A stretch of DNA of 64,000 nucleotides from Hesseltinella vesiculosa (taxonomy: Eukaryota; Mucoromycota; Mucoromycetes; Mucorales; Cunninghamellaceae), in NCBI GenBank assembly GCA_002104935.1, contig MCGT01000019.1:310001-374000 (forward strand). The letters run 5' to 3'. The stretch's first letter is position 1. Every line of letters starts with the position of its first letter. Shown here in pieces: positions 1 to 11,491 of this stretch. Position numbers and translations under genes: made by a program. A model generated the notes under the pieces. That model was given only the letters and a program-made list of their open reading frames with translations. It was not told the origin of the DNA and searched no databases.

Positions 1-667
1 ATCGTTCTTGTCGATAGCAAGTGTTTTTTATTTGGATGAGGGTCGATTTTTCTTCTCGATCCGACAGAATTTTGCAAGGGCCTCGACTTTATTTGAAAAT
101 GGAAACTCAACCGCCTTTTTTTTCTGTTTCGTCAGCTTGCATTGATTGGCTGTGGAGAGCCGAGTCCGCACGTGAGGTCTCACATTTGTTTTGCTGCTCG
201 TTTCAAATTAAACAGCTGCAACTGTACATAAACGAGTGTGATACATTTATTGATCAAGGACAAACAAGACGTGCATTCATATCCAAACCAAGCTGCGCAA
301 AGCTTAAAAATACTCTTCATCGAACAATGCTAAGTTAAGGAGGCTCGACGCAGCATTTTTTTTATCTACTACAATTCCACTTTTGGGCAAATTGTTTGGG
401 TCCAAGGCCTATGCAGCAAAAACAAAAACAAAAAAAAAAAGTCGATCGTCAACTTTGACATGGACACGAAAAGGAAAACTTGCCTTTTTTCCAAAGAGTT
501 CATCCAGGGGGTCGTGTAACAGGGGCTTCTTTTTTTAAGGGGTAAAAAAAAAAATCGAATGGCAGAAAGGAGCAACCTTTTTTTTTTTTGGTCTGCATTT
601 AATGCCACGGTCCTTTTTTTTTTTTTTTTACCCACTTTTTTTCCATTATCCGTTTTCTTTAGCCATT
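1..667. other. Upstream non-coding region
   Basis: No gene could be supported here. The stretch holds several poly-T and poly-A runs, and a pyrimidine-rich segment at about 580-660 that looks like the leader of the gene starting at 668. Short open frames are present but have no protein-like composition. Confidence 0.5.
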
Positions 668-1475
668 ATGTACATATCTTTTTATATCCTTTTGTCACTG
701 TTCTCGATTGTATTTTCGCTACCAATCTTTCCACTCGATGATGATGAATGGGACCTCGTGGAAGAGTCTGTCCTCGTTGAAATCATCCAATCTCACTATG
801 AAAACCTGGTGGATGCCGTGCTGGCTGCCGACATTGAGGATATGCTTCTTACTATGACCTACACCGACGCCAAACAAAGGCTTTTGGCCGATACAAGCGA
901 CATTCTCGGTGTATCAAAGGATGGTAAGCATAACTAGGACCTCTCATCCATCTGACGGCTCACTCCTCTTCCCTTTAGATCAATGCTTGAATAGTGAGGT
1001 GTTTACAATTGGCGACATTCTATATCAAATCCATGGCGCAAGCTATGAGCTGGTTGGGCCTGCAGTTGAGCGATATGCAGCCAAGGGTAACCAGCTGCTG
1101 CAATACATGTCGGCCGAGGAGATGCTTTCGTGGATGTCGTCGTTGAACAAGGTGCTGCTGAAGCAGTTGCAAGTGCTAGTCAACCCACAGTCTGTTCAAG
1201 TCAAGCTCTTGTGTAAGATGGCCCAGTCCTGCCATGTGCTGCCCAAGAAAACCTGGATCCAATCGATCACTGACGCCTTGCATCCACACACACAAGAAGA
1301 TCAGTATCAGCATCAGCAAAGACACCAGCAATTGCTCAGCGCACACATCTCTGACAAGCACGCCACCCATCCTCTTCTCACCGGTCACATCATGGAAATG
1401 TTCGACGATCTCCAGTTCGAAATGGAGGAAGAAATGTATCAGCTAGTCGATTACATCGTCGATGACGTTCTCTAA
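668..1475 (+). CDS. Hypothetical secreted or membrane-anchored protein, two exons
   Basis: I do not recognise the family. Exons 668-923 and 979-1475 are joined across a 55-nt GT-AG intron (GTAAGC ... CCCTTTAG) with phase conserved, giving 250 residues. The start at 668 follows a long pyrimidine tract. Residues 1-22 are strongly hydrophobic and end in a Pro-rich segment, which looks like a signal peptide or anchor. The rest is acidic and helix-prone, with a DDDEWD cluster just after the hydrophobic stretch, a Gln/His-rich stretch near residue 190 and a very acidic C-terminus (EMEEEMYQ). An upstream exon cannot be excluded, because TTCTTTAG just before 668 could serve as an acceptor. Confidence 0.5.
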
Positions 1476-2404
1476 ACGTTCATCCCTTCCCTCCCCTCTT
1501 TTTTTTTTTTTTTAATCCTCAGCCCTTGAACCTTTTTTCATTCATCTTTTAATATCCCTTCGTATCCTTTGATACCTCACTTTGTACATTTTATTCCTTC
1601 ACATCCATTGTATTTTTCTCTATAATCTTTCTCACAGAAAGCATCCACCAAAAAAGTCAAAGTCAAGAATAAAAACACATCATGCCGCCATTGTTTCACA
1701 ATGTCAAGGATTTCCTTGCTGAGCTTCATTTATTATGCAAAAAACCAGGCTTCCCCGGTTTCTCTGCAAGACACAGGTGTCATTGCTCAAAATAGCAACA
1801 AAATAATAACCGGGGGCTTTTTGAGCCGTTCTGCATTTATACTAACCGATGAAAGTGAGTAAAAATAAAACCAACATGACATGATGGGCATGGCGTGTAG
1901 GGTTGAAAAATGCAAGTAGAATTGGTACTCCGCTATTCTTTGAGCCGTGAAAAGCTGAACGTCAAGTGTTGTGGGTATCGACACCCCGCTATGGACTGTG
2001 CACAAGATTTTTTATTCCTTACTGACGGTCGGTTTGAATTCGCACTCCGCAGCAACTGAAAGAAATGCCCTTCTACCACAGGGCTTCCACTTTTTTTATT
2101 CTCTGAAAGAGGATTGGAATGGCCACTGTGGACTGGAAGAAAGACAGCTGAGAGCTTAGAAAACGTCAAGTTCATACCGGTATGATACGGTATGCAGCCC
2201 GGTTTTTAAAGAAGCCATGTGGTCGTCGTCTCTGGACAAGCCCAATCACGATTTTCCAGCAGCAACCTTGCCACTTTCAGAGTGCACTCTACACTCGGCT
2301 ACAAGGAAAGGAAAATGCGGTGGAAATGGTTATCGAATCCTAATAGACATTTCAGATCTTGACAAGAGATTCTTGTGCTGCTTGGGCTGATGGTCCAAGA
2401 ACCA

Positions 2405-2436
<32 letters not shown>

Positions 2437-2990
2437 CCACGTTGGACAAGGAAGGCGCGCCTTTTCGTCACCTCTCGCCACGGTGTGACCAGCCATTCGA
2501 TTTAGAAAATTGGGTCAATTTTGAACGCCACTTTTTTCTATCCTTGCATGGACTTCCAATTAGATGACCAGGCGGCCGGATTTAAGTTTTTACACATTTC
2601 TCTTGGCAAACTTCATCTACAACGCCGAACCCGCTCACCACTGCATATTTGTTCGTTACCAGGTGACCCTTTCCTTTTACCTCTTTCATTTCTGGCATTG
2701 ACGCTGCTCAAGTCTACTTTCTCACGGGTGGAACAGACACATTCGTCATGAGCTTCATGAAAAAAGGAAAGAGCTGAGATCACTTCTTGGTAACACGTAA
2801 ACTAAAAATAAAAGAATTTCTTAACATGGATGCCAGACGCTCCTTTTTTGAAAGAAATGAACAAAATGGATCGAGAGGATACAATGGAGGGGTTGCTGAG
2901 AAGGGGTATGGGTCAAAGTTTATTTTTTTTGACGTTGGTGAAAAGGAATACATGCTTCAACAATTGGTTGATGGATGTATTTTTTTTTTT
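1476..2990. other. Intergenic region, 1.5 kb
   Basis: No convincing gene was seen on either strand. It contains a run of about 26 T at 2410-2436 and scattered homopolymers. The short open frames have no spliced extension that makes a recognisable protein. Confidence 0.5.
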
Positions 2991-4616
2991 TTACACCATC
3001 GATTGGAAAGGACATGGCAGCACCAAAGAATGAGGAGAGGGCGTTGGCATGCGGTCAGCCATGATTTGCTTCAGCGGTGGCAAGGCATTGCCCCAGGAGA
3101 GAGGGTAAAGAGCGGGAGCCTGCAAGGTGGCAGACGACTGGGTGGAAAGGGAAGATGTGGAAGAATTGGACGAGGTGGAAGACGAGCATGATGGAGGGGA
3201 GGCAGAATGATGTAAAGAAAAGTCATCCAAGTGGCTGTAGGGGAAGTCATCAAGAGGATGCCTTGTTAGGGCGCATTTGGATGTTGGCGTCAAAGGGGTG
3301 GATGAAAAATGGGCGGGATTAGACGAGGTATTTCGACTGTGCAGATAGGATTTAGTTGAACAAGTAGTATGACTCGGAGGAGAGGTGAGGTCTTGTCGAT
3401 GAGAGTTGAGATAGGGATTCCTTGGGTAAGAAAATGGTGCGATTTTGACCGAGTCAGTAGAAGAATGAAATGTGGTGAGCTCGGTAGATGATGGCTTAGG
3501 CGAGGTGGCTCGAAGAGACTTGGGCAAGTGATCCATCATGGTTTGGATATCGACTTTTCTTTTCTTTTTGGCACTATGCAAACCAAAAAAAAAAAAAAAT
3601 CAGAATAGGCACAACCAAACAAGACGCAGGCAGCTTAGGTAGAGACTTACGCGTGTGCTCTATGTTCTTTTCTGATACGCATTTTGACACCTTGGTCATT
3701 GAAGGATCTTGATAAGAAGGTGGCTTCAATCGGACCAGGATAGTGCTTTGGAATAAACGTCCTGAAGGTATTGGAGAACATCACCTGGCGAGTATGAAGC
3801 TCACCCCTGGAAGGCAGAGAGAAAAAGGTCAATGATGTCACTTTCACACTGTCGACTTACCCGACTATTTCAAAGAGAGAAAACTGCAAACGATACTGCC
3901 CTTGGCGTTTACAAAACAAGTCACCAAAGACAAAAAACCCACCATCTTAAAAAAATAAAAAAAAGTTTGAATTGCTCCCAAATGGTTATCAGCCGCGGAT
4001 CCCCGAAAAAAAAAAAGCTTACCAGTGTCGTCGACGTCTCTCAATCGATGCATGGAAGATACTGATGTGCCAGCAAGATAGTCGTCTGTAGATAGCAATT
4101 CATTTCCCTCCGCACTCACAAGGTTAGCAACCATAAAATAGTATGGGCATTGAAGGCTATGTCTTGACAAGAAGCGTGAGTTTTTTTTTTTTTTTGGGAC
4201 CAGAGATGGTGACTTTTCACATTTTTCCTTTTTTGCATTTTTTTTTTTGGTTTTGTGTAGCTTTACGTTGTGTCATCAGATGAACATTCAAGCCAGTGAA
4301 CTTGGATGATGGGAGGAGGCTCAATGGGTCGACGATCTATGAAAAAAATAAAATAACAAGCATAAAAAAAAATCAATGACAACTTTTTGGGTGATCGACT
4401 GGAGGAAGCTGTGTTTTTTTGTCTTCTCACCTCGTTCATTGATAAGGCACATTTTTGCTTGTTGAGGTTGCTGGCGAATGGCCAATTGGTATTTTCTAAG
4501 AAGACTAGGTGAGACTTTTATTTTTATTTTATTGCTTTAAGCTGATAAACGACGTGCCTGCGACCAGATGGCTGGGCCATTGCTGATGGCATAAAGCGAT
4601 AAGTACAAGAAGACAT
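2991..4616 (-). CDS. Velvet-domain regulatory protein
   Basis: Velvet proteins are fungal regulators with an NF-kB-like DNA-binding fold that link development and secondary metabolism. Minus-strand exons are 4616-4607, 4514-4431, 4336-4267, 4156-4023, 3945-3861, 3806-3651 and 3573-2991, all phase-consistent, about 373 residues. The first 10-nt exon is the least certain; its donor could lie nearer 4558. Diagnostic motifs in order are [38 protein letters not shown](R)[11 protein letters not shown], the FEIVGG region, and [15 protein letters not shown] at the domain end. The domain is cut by five introns. The C-terminal exon starts with a basic KKKRKV stretch, a likely nuclear localisation signal, followed by a Ser/Thr/Pro-rich tail of about 190 residues. 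I cannot assign it to VelB, VosA, VelC or VeA. Confidence 0.9.
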
Positions 4617-5069
4617 GGCTAATTCATCAATTGAAGCTGTAGGACGGAGGGAAAGCAAAATGAAAAGGGCTCAGAGATTGAAAGAAGAGAAGGAAGAAAG
4701 ACTGTGGGATGAGGGCTTTTTTTTTATGTTCACGGGAAAGTTCTTTCCCGAATTTAATAGTTGGGCTATGAATGAATCCATTCAAAAGAAAAGCCCAATC
4801 AAAGGAAGGGCCAATGACAGTCGCGTTATATGACCGCAATTGACCATATTTTCCTAGTTTGGATGTAAAAGAGTCAAAATCCGGTAGGAGGTGGGTGTAG
4901 AAATCGGGTCAAACCGATTGGAATGAGGTGGCACCGAAATCCTTGGCATTTCTGCTCTGGCCAATCCACGCAAAAAGTAAAAAAAACTCTGTGTAGGAGT
5001 TTCAGAGCCTAATCACCAAATTTGGGCTCATCTTCCTTTTTGCTAATATTACGTGTGAAAGCTTTGAAA
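4617..5069. other. Divergent intergenic region, velvet / YjbQ genes
   Basis: This 450-bp gap separates two divergently transcribed genes and so carries both promoters. The pyrimidine-rich segment on the minus strand at about 4640-4720 is consistent with the velvet leader. No specific operator was recognised. Confidence 0.45.
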
Positions 5070-5884
5070 ATGAGTTGGTACCAAAAGGAAATCCGGTTAC
5101 GACCTCGCAGCAAAGGCAAGAGTTCAGTGAGGATTGATCATCGAGTTAATCATTGATGTGTTTGTAGGATGCTACTTGGTCCATCAAGAAATCATGGACC
5201 AGGTGCCCGAAGTCAAAAATCTGAAGATCGGCATGGCCAACTTTTTTTGCAAGTGATGTTGCGTCGTGCCCACTCGATTTTTAACACGTCTTCATTTTTA
5301 AACAGTACAGCACACATCAGCCTCACTGATGATCAATGAAAACTGTGATCCCGATGTTAGTAAGCTTTTTTTGACTTGACCCCCGCTACTCTCCTGACAA
5401 CACGCTTCACTTTTTTTTATTGCAAAAATAGGTGCGCGAGGATATGGATATGGGCTTGGACAAGGTGGCTCCTGAAAACTTACCCTATATCCATACAGAC
5501 GAAGGTCCTGATGATATGGTACGTCACCACGTGTTTTCTTGTGGGCTGCAAAGGCTGTTTCGCATTTCAGCCCGGTCCCCGTTTTTGGGACAAACTGACA
5601 GCCTATCTCTTTTTGTGACACAGACTTTTTTCTCATTCCATTCTTTCTGACGTAGCCTGGTCATTTGAAATCAGGCATTGTAGGCGTATCTTTAAATATC
5701 CCCATCACCAACGGTCGGCTGAATCTAGGCACTTGGCAAGGGTAAGGCTAAAAAAAGTACATGGATGTCACTTGAGTTCATCTGCGAACCTTTCTTCTTT
5801 CTCGATAGGATTTATCTTTGCGAGCATAGAATTGCCAGCCACCAACGCCGCGTTGTTGTCACATTACAAGGCCAACCAAAATAG
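5070..5884 (+). CDS. YjbQ/UPF0047 family protein
   Basis: Members of this family (YjbQ in E. coli) are small beta-rich proteins with weak thiamine-phosphate-synthase activity; the true role in fungi is unclear. Six exons: 5070-5115, 5168-5248, 5306-5355, 5432-5518, 5656-5741 and 5809-5884, giving 141 residues, the usual family length. Conserved segments in order: MSWYQKEI, QHTSASL, ENCDPDV-type NCDPD, HTDEGPDDM, IPITNGRLNLGTWQG, the CEH motif and RRVVVTLQG at the end. The first and second introns begin with GC (GCAAGA and GCAAGTG) instead of GT, and only these donors keep the conserved frame. The third donor is GTTAGT. The very high conservation makes the exon model secure. Confidence 0.95.
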
Positions 5885-6386
5885 AAACTGCCCTGCTCCT
5901 TAAACTGCTTTTACAACACAAGTTAAAGAATAGCCCACTTTGAAAGGAGGTTGAGTCAACCATGTACCAGACCAATCCTTTTTTTTAGGGATCAATGCAC
6001 GATGAAAAATTAGGGCGATTGGTGTCATGGGTTTCTGTAATCTAAGCTGGAAAAGGAATGACGGTATGCAAATTTTTCGACTCGCGGGAATAAGAAAAAG
6101 GGGAGGCTCATTTTATTTTGATGCAAGGAGGAGGACCACCTCGGCATTTGCCCTTGTGAACACTTCAAGCATGACCATCACAGTGAAACCAGCGCTTTCA
6201 TCTTAAAATTAGATGAACTTGAGAATGGAACTTTTTTATTTAAAGCAAGGCAAAGCCAAGAAAGAGCAAAAAGGAATTAAGAGGGTTATTATGGGAGATC
6301 AATGCAAAAAAAAAAAAAAAAAAAGGAGCTTTGGGATGTGTGTATGTACATTGGGAAAGAAACAAAAAAAAAAAAAAGGAGAGAGC
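5885..6386. other. Convergent intergenic region
   Basis: Holds the 3' flanks of the converging YjbQ and 6.4-kb genes, with A- and T-homopolymer runs (for example 6305-6324). No coding signal was seen. Confidence 0.45.
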
Positions 6387-6911
6387 TTATGTCACCACCA
6401 CTAACATACAACAGCGTCGGTTCATTTCAGTATTTTTCAAGGTGATTTGTTCAATGGGATCGTCATCCATGGAAGTCAGGGGACTGGCTGGGCGAGCAGA
6501 AATAGGGGAGGCTGACGAAAGTTTTGATTTCTTCTGGTGGTTGGTGGAGAGCTCGGTAAAAAAAAGTGGGCCCTGAATGGCGGAGGTATCGATGGTCAAT
6601 TTGGGTTTCTTGCGTTGAGACCGCTTGGCTGGCAGCCATTGTTGGTCTAGGTCCTCTTCGATGGGTGGTGATGGAAGACAGGTGGCAGGTGGTGAAGGTA
6701 GAGGTGACAAGCTGCTTGGTAAAGGCATGGTAGAGGGTATAATCTTGGGGTACAGTACGAGTGGAGGAACGTCGGGAAACAGCCCACTGCGATCATATTC
6801 TGATGGCGAATAGGTATCCATGACTTGAGGTGTCGAGCTAAATCGGACTCTGAATGGGGTATGGTCCTCGCTAAGCTTGCGTTTGCGATTGGTATGTAAA
6901 GTGGAATGCAT
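6387..6911 (-). CDS. Hypothetical basic protein with RVxF-like motif
   Basis: A single open frame of 174 residues read from ATG at 6911; the frame continues upstream to 6998 but the added part is low-complexity. I do not recognise the full-length family. Visible features are a basic RKRKL cluster, then RVRF followed by TYSPSEYDRS, a Pro/Ser-rich middle, a second basic stretch (RSQRKKPKL) and a Ser-rich C-terminal third. RVRF fits the [RK]VxF pattern used by regulatory proteins to dock on protein phosphatase 1; this is inference from a short motif. Basic clusters suggest nuclear localisation. Confidence 0.5.
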   Translation of the reverse strand: MHSTLHTNRKRKLSEDHTPFRVRFSSTPQVMDTYSPSEYDRSGLFPDVPPLVLYPKIIPSTMPLPSSLSPLPSPPATCLPSPPIEEDLDQQWLPAKRSQRKKPKLTIDTSAIQGPLFFTELSTNHQKKSKLSSASPISARPASPLTSMDDDPIEQITLKNTEMNRRCCMLVVVT

Positions 6912-8980
6912 GGAGAGTGATGAGTTTTCGAATAGAAGAAAAGAAAGAGTGGCAGGATCAGTTTTTTTTTTTTTTTGGGATCGCCATTGACACTCCATTT
7001 ATACCTTGAAAAAAAGCTGGGGCTAAAAATAGAGCGGACGTTGAATCCTTTTTTTGTCCCACCGCGTCCTATTTTTACAATGTGGCTACAGAAAAAAAAA
7101 CACATCCTCTTTTTTGTGCCTTGGCTTTAGCCTCCTTTCAATAATTATAACCTTTTTATATTTTTATTTTTTTTTACCTCCAAATGAACCTTTATCCCCA
7201 ATTGGAAATATGTTGTTGTTGTTTCTCAGTAACAAAAAAAAAAAAAAGGAAAGAAGCTCTGGTGCAGGCTGAGTTATTTTTTTTTTGACAAGAGCATCCC
7301 CAAAATTGCCCCGGAAATAGACTTCATTGATTGGACGGTGTAGTCAAAATTAGAGCTTGATTTACCAAAATGAATAGGAGGAAAAAATAAAGTAACCAAC
7401 CAACGTCAAGGTAATACTTTGTATAGAATGCGGCCTATGCCTAGATCCTCTGCGTGTGTTCTTTTTCTCAAAGCTCCACGGCATTTTGAAAGAAGATTAC
7501 CGAGCTCAACATAAAAAAATGCAAAATAAATGAACAATGTTTGTCACACAGGATCCTTTTATTTTTTTTGTGTACCTGGGGATTGCATTGTCTATCCCTG
7601 CAGGTTAGACAAGAAAAAAAGATATTAAAATGCATTGGGAAAGGGGGAGCGGGAAAGGGGAGGCCCACAAAATAGCATGTTTATGCAGCCGCTCTGCTTC
7701 TATAAAAAAACGGCCAAAGTGATTGGTTCATTGCAAACGAGCTCATTGAAATGGACGTGTTGATATTGGCGGCCATTAATTGCTTTGTTTCTCGGTTGTT
7801 CTAAAAAAAAGCCATTCTGATGAAGGAGACATCAAGTGATATTTAAAATATCAAGCTTCTTTCTTAGCTTGTGAGCTATGAAATCATCCCATGGGAAAAG
7901 GAGGCGTCTCAGGCAAGGAAAGGGTCCCCCTCCTTTTTTTTTTTTTTAGCTTTCACCGTTCGTTGGGGGGTGGGGATGCTGATCCCCCACAGCATACCAC
8001 ATAAACTGAACAAAAAGAAGCAGACATTGTAGCTGTAGCTCATTTTCATTCTTGGGTTGATTTGTTTGTCATTGCACCACTGACCTGGCATGTCTAAAGT
8101 GCAGTCTGTCGCTTAAAAAAAATCCTAAATGGCCGATTGGATCACGTCCACCTCCTTTTTTTGATCACGTATGACAGTTCCGAGATTCTCAGTAGATGGA
8201 TGACTATTTTTTAGTTTTCTACAGTTCACGCAACTAAGCTTCTCGAGGTGAAAAAGGAACTTGGAGGAAAAGATAGGTTGCTAGGGAACTCTGATACTTG
8301 ACAGCAACCTTTTTTGAAGGGTGTCCAGCGTTCGTTTTCAAACTCCACGCGTCTCCTTGTTTTGTTGCTTGGCTGCCTTTTTTAACTTTTTGTTTTGAAG
8401 TTGCCTTCTTAATAGCGCTAGGAAATGCAAACAGGGCCATTTCATACAGTATATTCACCATGCTAAAAAAAAAAGGAGTCTGCTGTAGAGCTTTGAGGAA
8501 CCCTGTAGGATGGCATGGCGTCATGGTAACCAAGGCTACCCATACAGCCATGTCTCCTTTTCTGGGTTAAAGGTTCATCAACGCATGGTGCTTTTGAATA
8601 TTTATTTTTGTTTTGGCGTTACCCCACCTTGGGAAAGGTTCATTTTTTTTTTTTTTCATTTCCATTTTCGCCCTTGCCCATTTTAGACACTGCCCTTGCC
8701 CGGTTGATGGTTGCCACTCACGTTATGACGCACTTTTTGGGTAGGACAAGGACTCTGTTGCCACCTTTATTTTAAAAAAAGTCGATCACATGTGTTTGTG
8801 TTCTCGGACGGGGTCCGCCCAAGATCTCAGTTGGAGCTCTGTCAAAGAAGTCCGCCCAGGGTTAAAAATAAAGTGGCGGTGCAAGGTCACACACAGTTGG
8901 TGGCGAAGGAGAATCTGCAAAAAAAAAGTCTATAAACTATTTATTTGTCATTGTCTAGAAGCAATATTTTTTTTTTTGAA
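6912..8980. other. Intergenic region, 2.1 kb
   Basis: No gene could be supported on either strand. The region is rich in poly-T/poly-A tracts and short unrelated frames. It lies between two minus-strand genes, so it probably contains the promoter of the 6.4-6.9 kb gene and the 3' flank of the CotH gene. Confidence 0.5.
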
Positions 8981-10894
8981 TTATGAGGATTTGGTGGCTA
9001 AGAATCTGGCTGTGCTGGGGACAAGGTGCATGAACCATTCATAGACCCCGGTAAGAGAGATGTGGCCGGTTGGCCCCATGACGGCGGTGTGGAAAGGCAT
9101 GGTGAACCGGCTGTTGTTGGTGCCGTCGCGAACAGTAGCATTGTCAACAGGCACGGTAAGAGATCCCATATCCACGCCAGAAAGACCGGTGGGCAGGCCA
9201 GTGAAATTTTTCCCAACCTGCAAAAGACTGGTGACTTTGGGCAGCGCCGTGTCCCAGGCAACATCTTCCGAGAGCATGTCGACAAGAGCCTTGATGCGGG
9301 CTTGAATATGAGGCAGGTCCACCATCTGCGTCACGGTCTGGTTGAGGATATATTCAAAGCGAGCTTTGAGAATAGGCACCTTCATCATATTGACGGTGGG
9401 TGAGCGCACACTGAAGCCAGGATAGTCTTGGTAGTTCCCACTCCATTGTTTGCTGATGTTAAACAGCGTATTGCCAAGGGTGAGATCGAAATCGGCTGGG
9501 ACGTAGATAAACTTGTGGTGCTTCAGATCGTCGTAAAGGAAATAGTTGTCGACAGTTGCAATAAAGCCATCAGAAAATCCACCGGCTATTTCGACCACCA
9601 TCCTAAGTAAAGGGGGATGGCTGGCATGAGCACAGCGCTTCGTTTTGTCTGAGTTTCTTACGATCTGATAAAGTTCTCGATGCCAATGACTTTGTTCCAT
9701 AGCAGCTCCGCATGATCACCCGTGGGAGGGTTGGCGAAAAAGGTGGTCAGCTTTTCCAGCTTGCCATAGTCAGCATTGCCCGAGGCTGGGCTGATAGCCA
9801 CCGTGTAGAACTTTTGATAGTCCGACAGGTTGGCGAGAGGTTTCAAGTCGGTGACGAAGCCAGCGGCCTTGAACAAGGCACCATTCTTCATCGGCTTACC
9901 ATTGTTAAATTCCACGTCAAGCCAATCGCCTTTGAAAGCCTCAATCATCAGGAATAAGCCAATGGGTCGATCGTTGACGATCAGTCTACACAAAAGAGAA
10001 GAGGTGTGAGTGTCGGTTGCCTTTTCCTCAAGGTTGGCTTACCTGACATAGTGCGCCCCGGAGACAGGGATGCCCAAGGAGTCGCTCATGTCATAAATGA
10101 GACGTTCACGAATGTAAGAGGGGTCGGTACGCATGGCTCGAAGTTTCATACGGTGCAGTCCATACAGGCCATTTCCGCCGTCAGGCAGGTCAAGTTCATA
10201 CGACATTTTATCCACCCAGCGGGACGACCGACCTTCGAGTGAAAAGCTGGCTTTTTTGAATTGCTGGACCTTGTCGCTCCTAGGGGAAAAAAAAAAAGTG
10301 AGATGGGGCTGGTCGTCCCTTGCTAGTCTTACTCGATATAAGTAAATTGCACATCCAGCACGTCATCGGACGTGCGATTTCTGCTAAGAGCGTCGAGCTG
10401 TGCTTGATTGCCGGTGATATGGATGGTGGGGATTTCGCCAGTGGGGTGGAGTTTGGTTTTTATACGGTTCACAGGTGACAGTGGCTGGAGCAGGGTAGGC
10501 AGCTGTACTGGGTCTTTTTTGGTCCAAGAGATATTGAAGAACTGGTTGGGCGTTTGCGTGTTTACTTGTGGCCGAGCAAAGGCTTCCCGTACGACTTCGC
10601 TGTATTGCTTATCCAGGATCACATAGTGGTAATTCCCCTGGGGAGCCTTGCCAGTAAACAGGATGTTGGCATCTTTGCTTTCAGACAAAGGGTAGGTTTT
10701 GCCATCCACATTCACTGCTACCTTATAGTTTGGGCCAGGATAAGCAATGACGTTGTAAACCACATCATCTTTGCAGGTCACTGTTGCCAATAACGCACTG
10801 ACAAGAACACCTGGAAGAGAAAAAGGTGATCACGTGTGAGAGGTTTGCATCTACTGCTTTCTAACTTACACTTGACAATCGATAGAAAATACAT
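8981..10894 (-). CDS. CotH-family protein kinase, secreted
   Basis: CotH proteins are atypical kinases first described in bacterial spore coats; in Mucorales they form a surface/secreted family, some members of which bind host receptors. Minus-strand exons are 10894-10870, 10810-10333, 10279-10043, 9985-9662 and 9602-8981, giving 561 residues. The tiny first exon plus the start of exon 2 encode a hydrophobic signal peptide ending near a Cys. Family landmarks are KLRAMRTDPSYIRERL, GIPVSGAHYVRL, NDRPIGLFLMIEAF, and a YVPADFDLTLGN segment typical of the CotH catalytic region. I see no GPI-attachment tail: the C-terminus is hydrophilic (ATKSS), unlike the cell-wall-anchored invasins described in Rhizopus. 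Which host or spore role applies cannot be told from sequence. Confidence 0.92.
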
Positions 10895-11491
10895 GAAAGT
10901 TCGGAGGAGTGAAGAAAAGAAGAAAGAATGAAAAAAAAAAAAAAGCTGGCGGTGAAGATTTAATCTTGCATGATCGGGGCTGGCCGTCCCCAGATTTTGG
11001 AACGGCGGTGATTTTAGAGCAGGGATTCTTTGAACTGCGCTCTCACTGATTCTGTTCCTTGTGTGGTAATCAGATGATGCGACCACCATCTCTGTTTTCC
11101 TGCTTGCTTACAATGAGGCGGCCTATGTAAAAATGAAGCTGAGCGAGGTTTTTTTTTTCTACTGCAGGATGATTTTACCTTTATAAAAAGAGTCCCATCG
11201 AGCAAAGGTCAAAAAAAGGCTTCGGACAGACGAATAGGGATTGGTTGGATTTTGGCTTGCTCTTGAATATTCTTCCAGGGTCCCTTTTTTTTAATTCCAC
11301 ATGTTTCTCTATTCCGGCAAAACCATTGCAGCCTGTTGTTCAATTTGATTTGCTGAGTGGCAGTGGCATGACCTCACTCCCCCAGGCATGACATCAGGCG
11401 TAAAAAAAAAAACCTGCAGCTCTGCCCTCACATTCGGTTCCGGGCCGTTCTCGAGCCTGCAAACGTTTATTTCAAAACTGAGAAGAGGCTA
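10895..11491. other. Intergenic region between two minus-strand genes
   Basis: About 600 bp upstream of the CotH gene and downstream of the ATRAP-like gene. Contains a T-run on the minus strand just before the CotH start. No coding signal was seen. Confidence 0.45.

Noticed and set aside
3556..3573. SV40-like KKKRKV taken as a viral insertion
   Set aside because: This short basic motif is a common nuclear localisation signal and lies in a normal velvet-gene exon.
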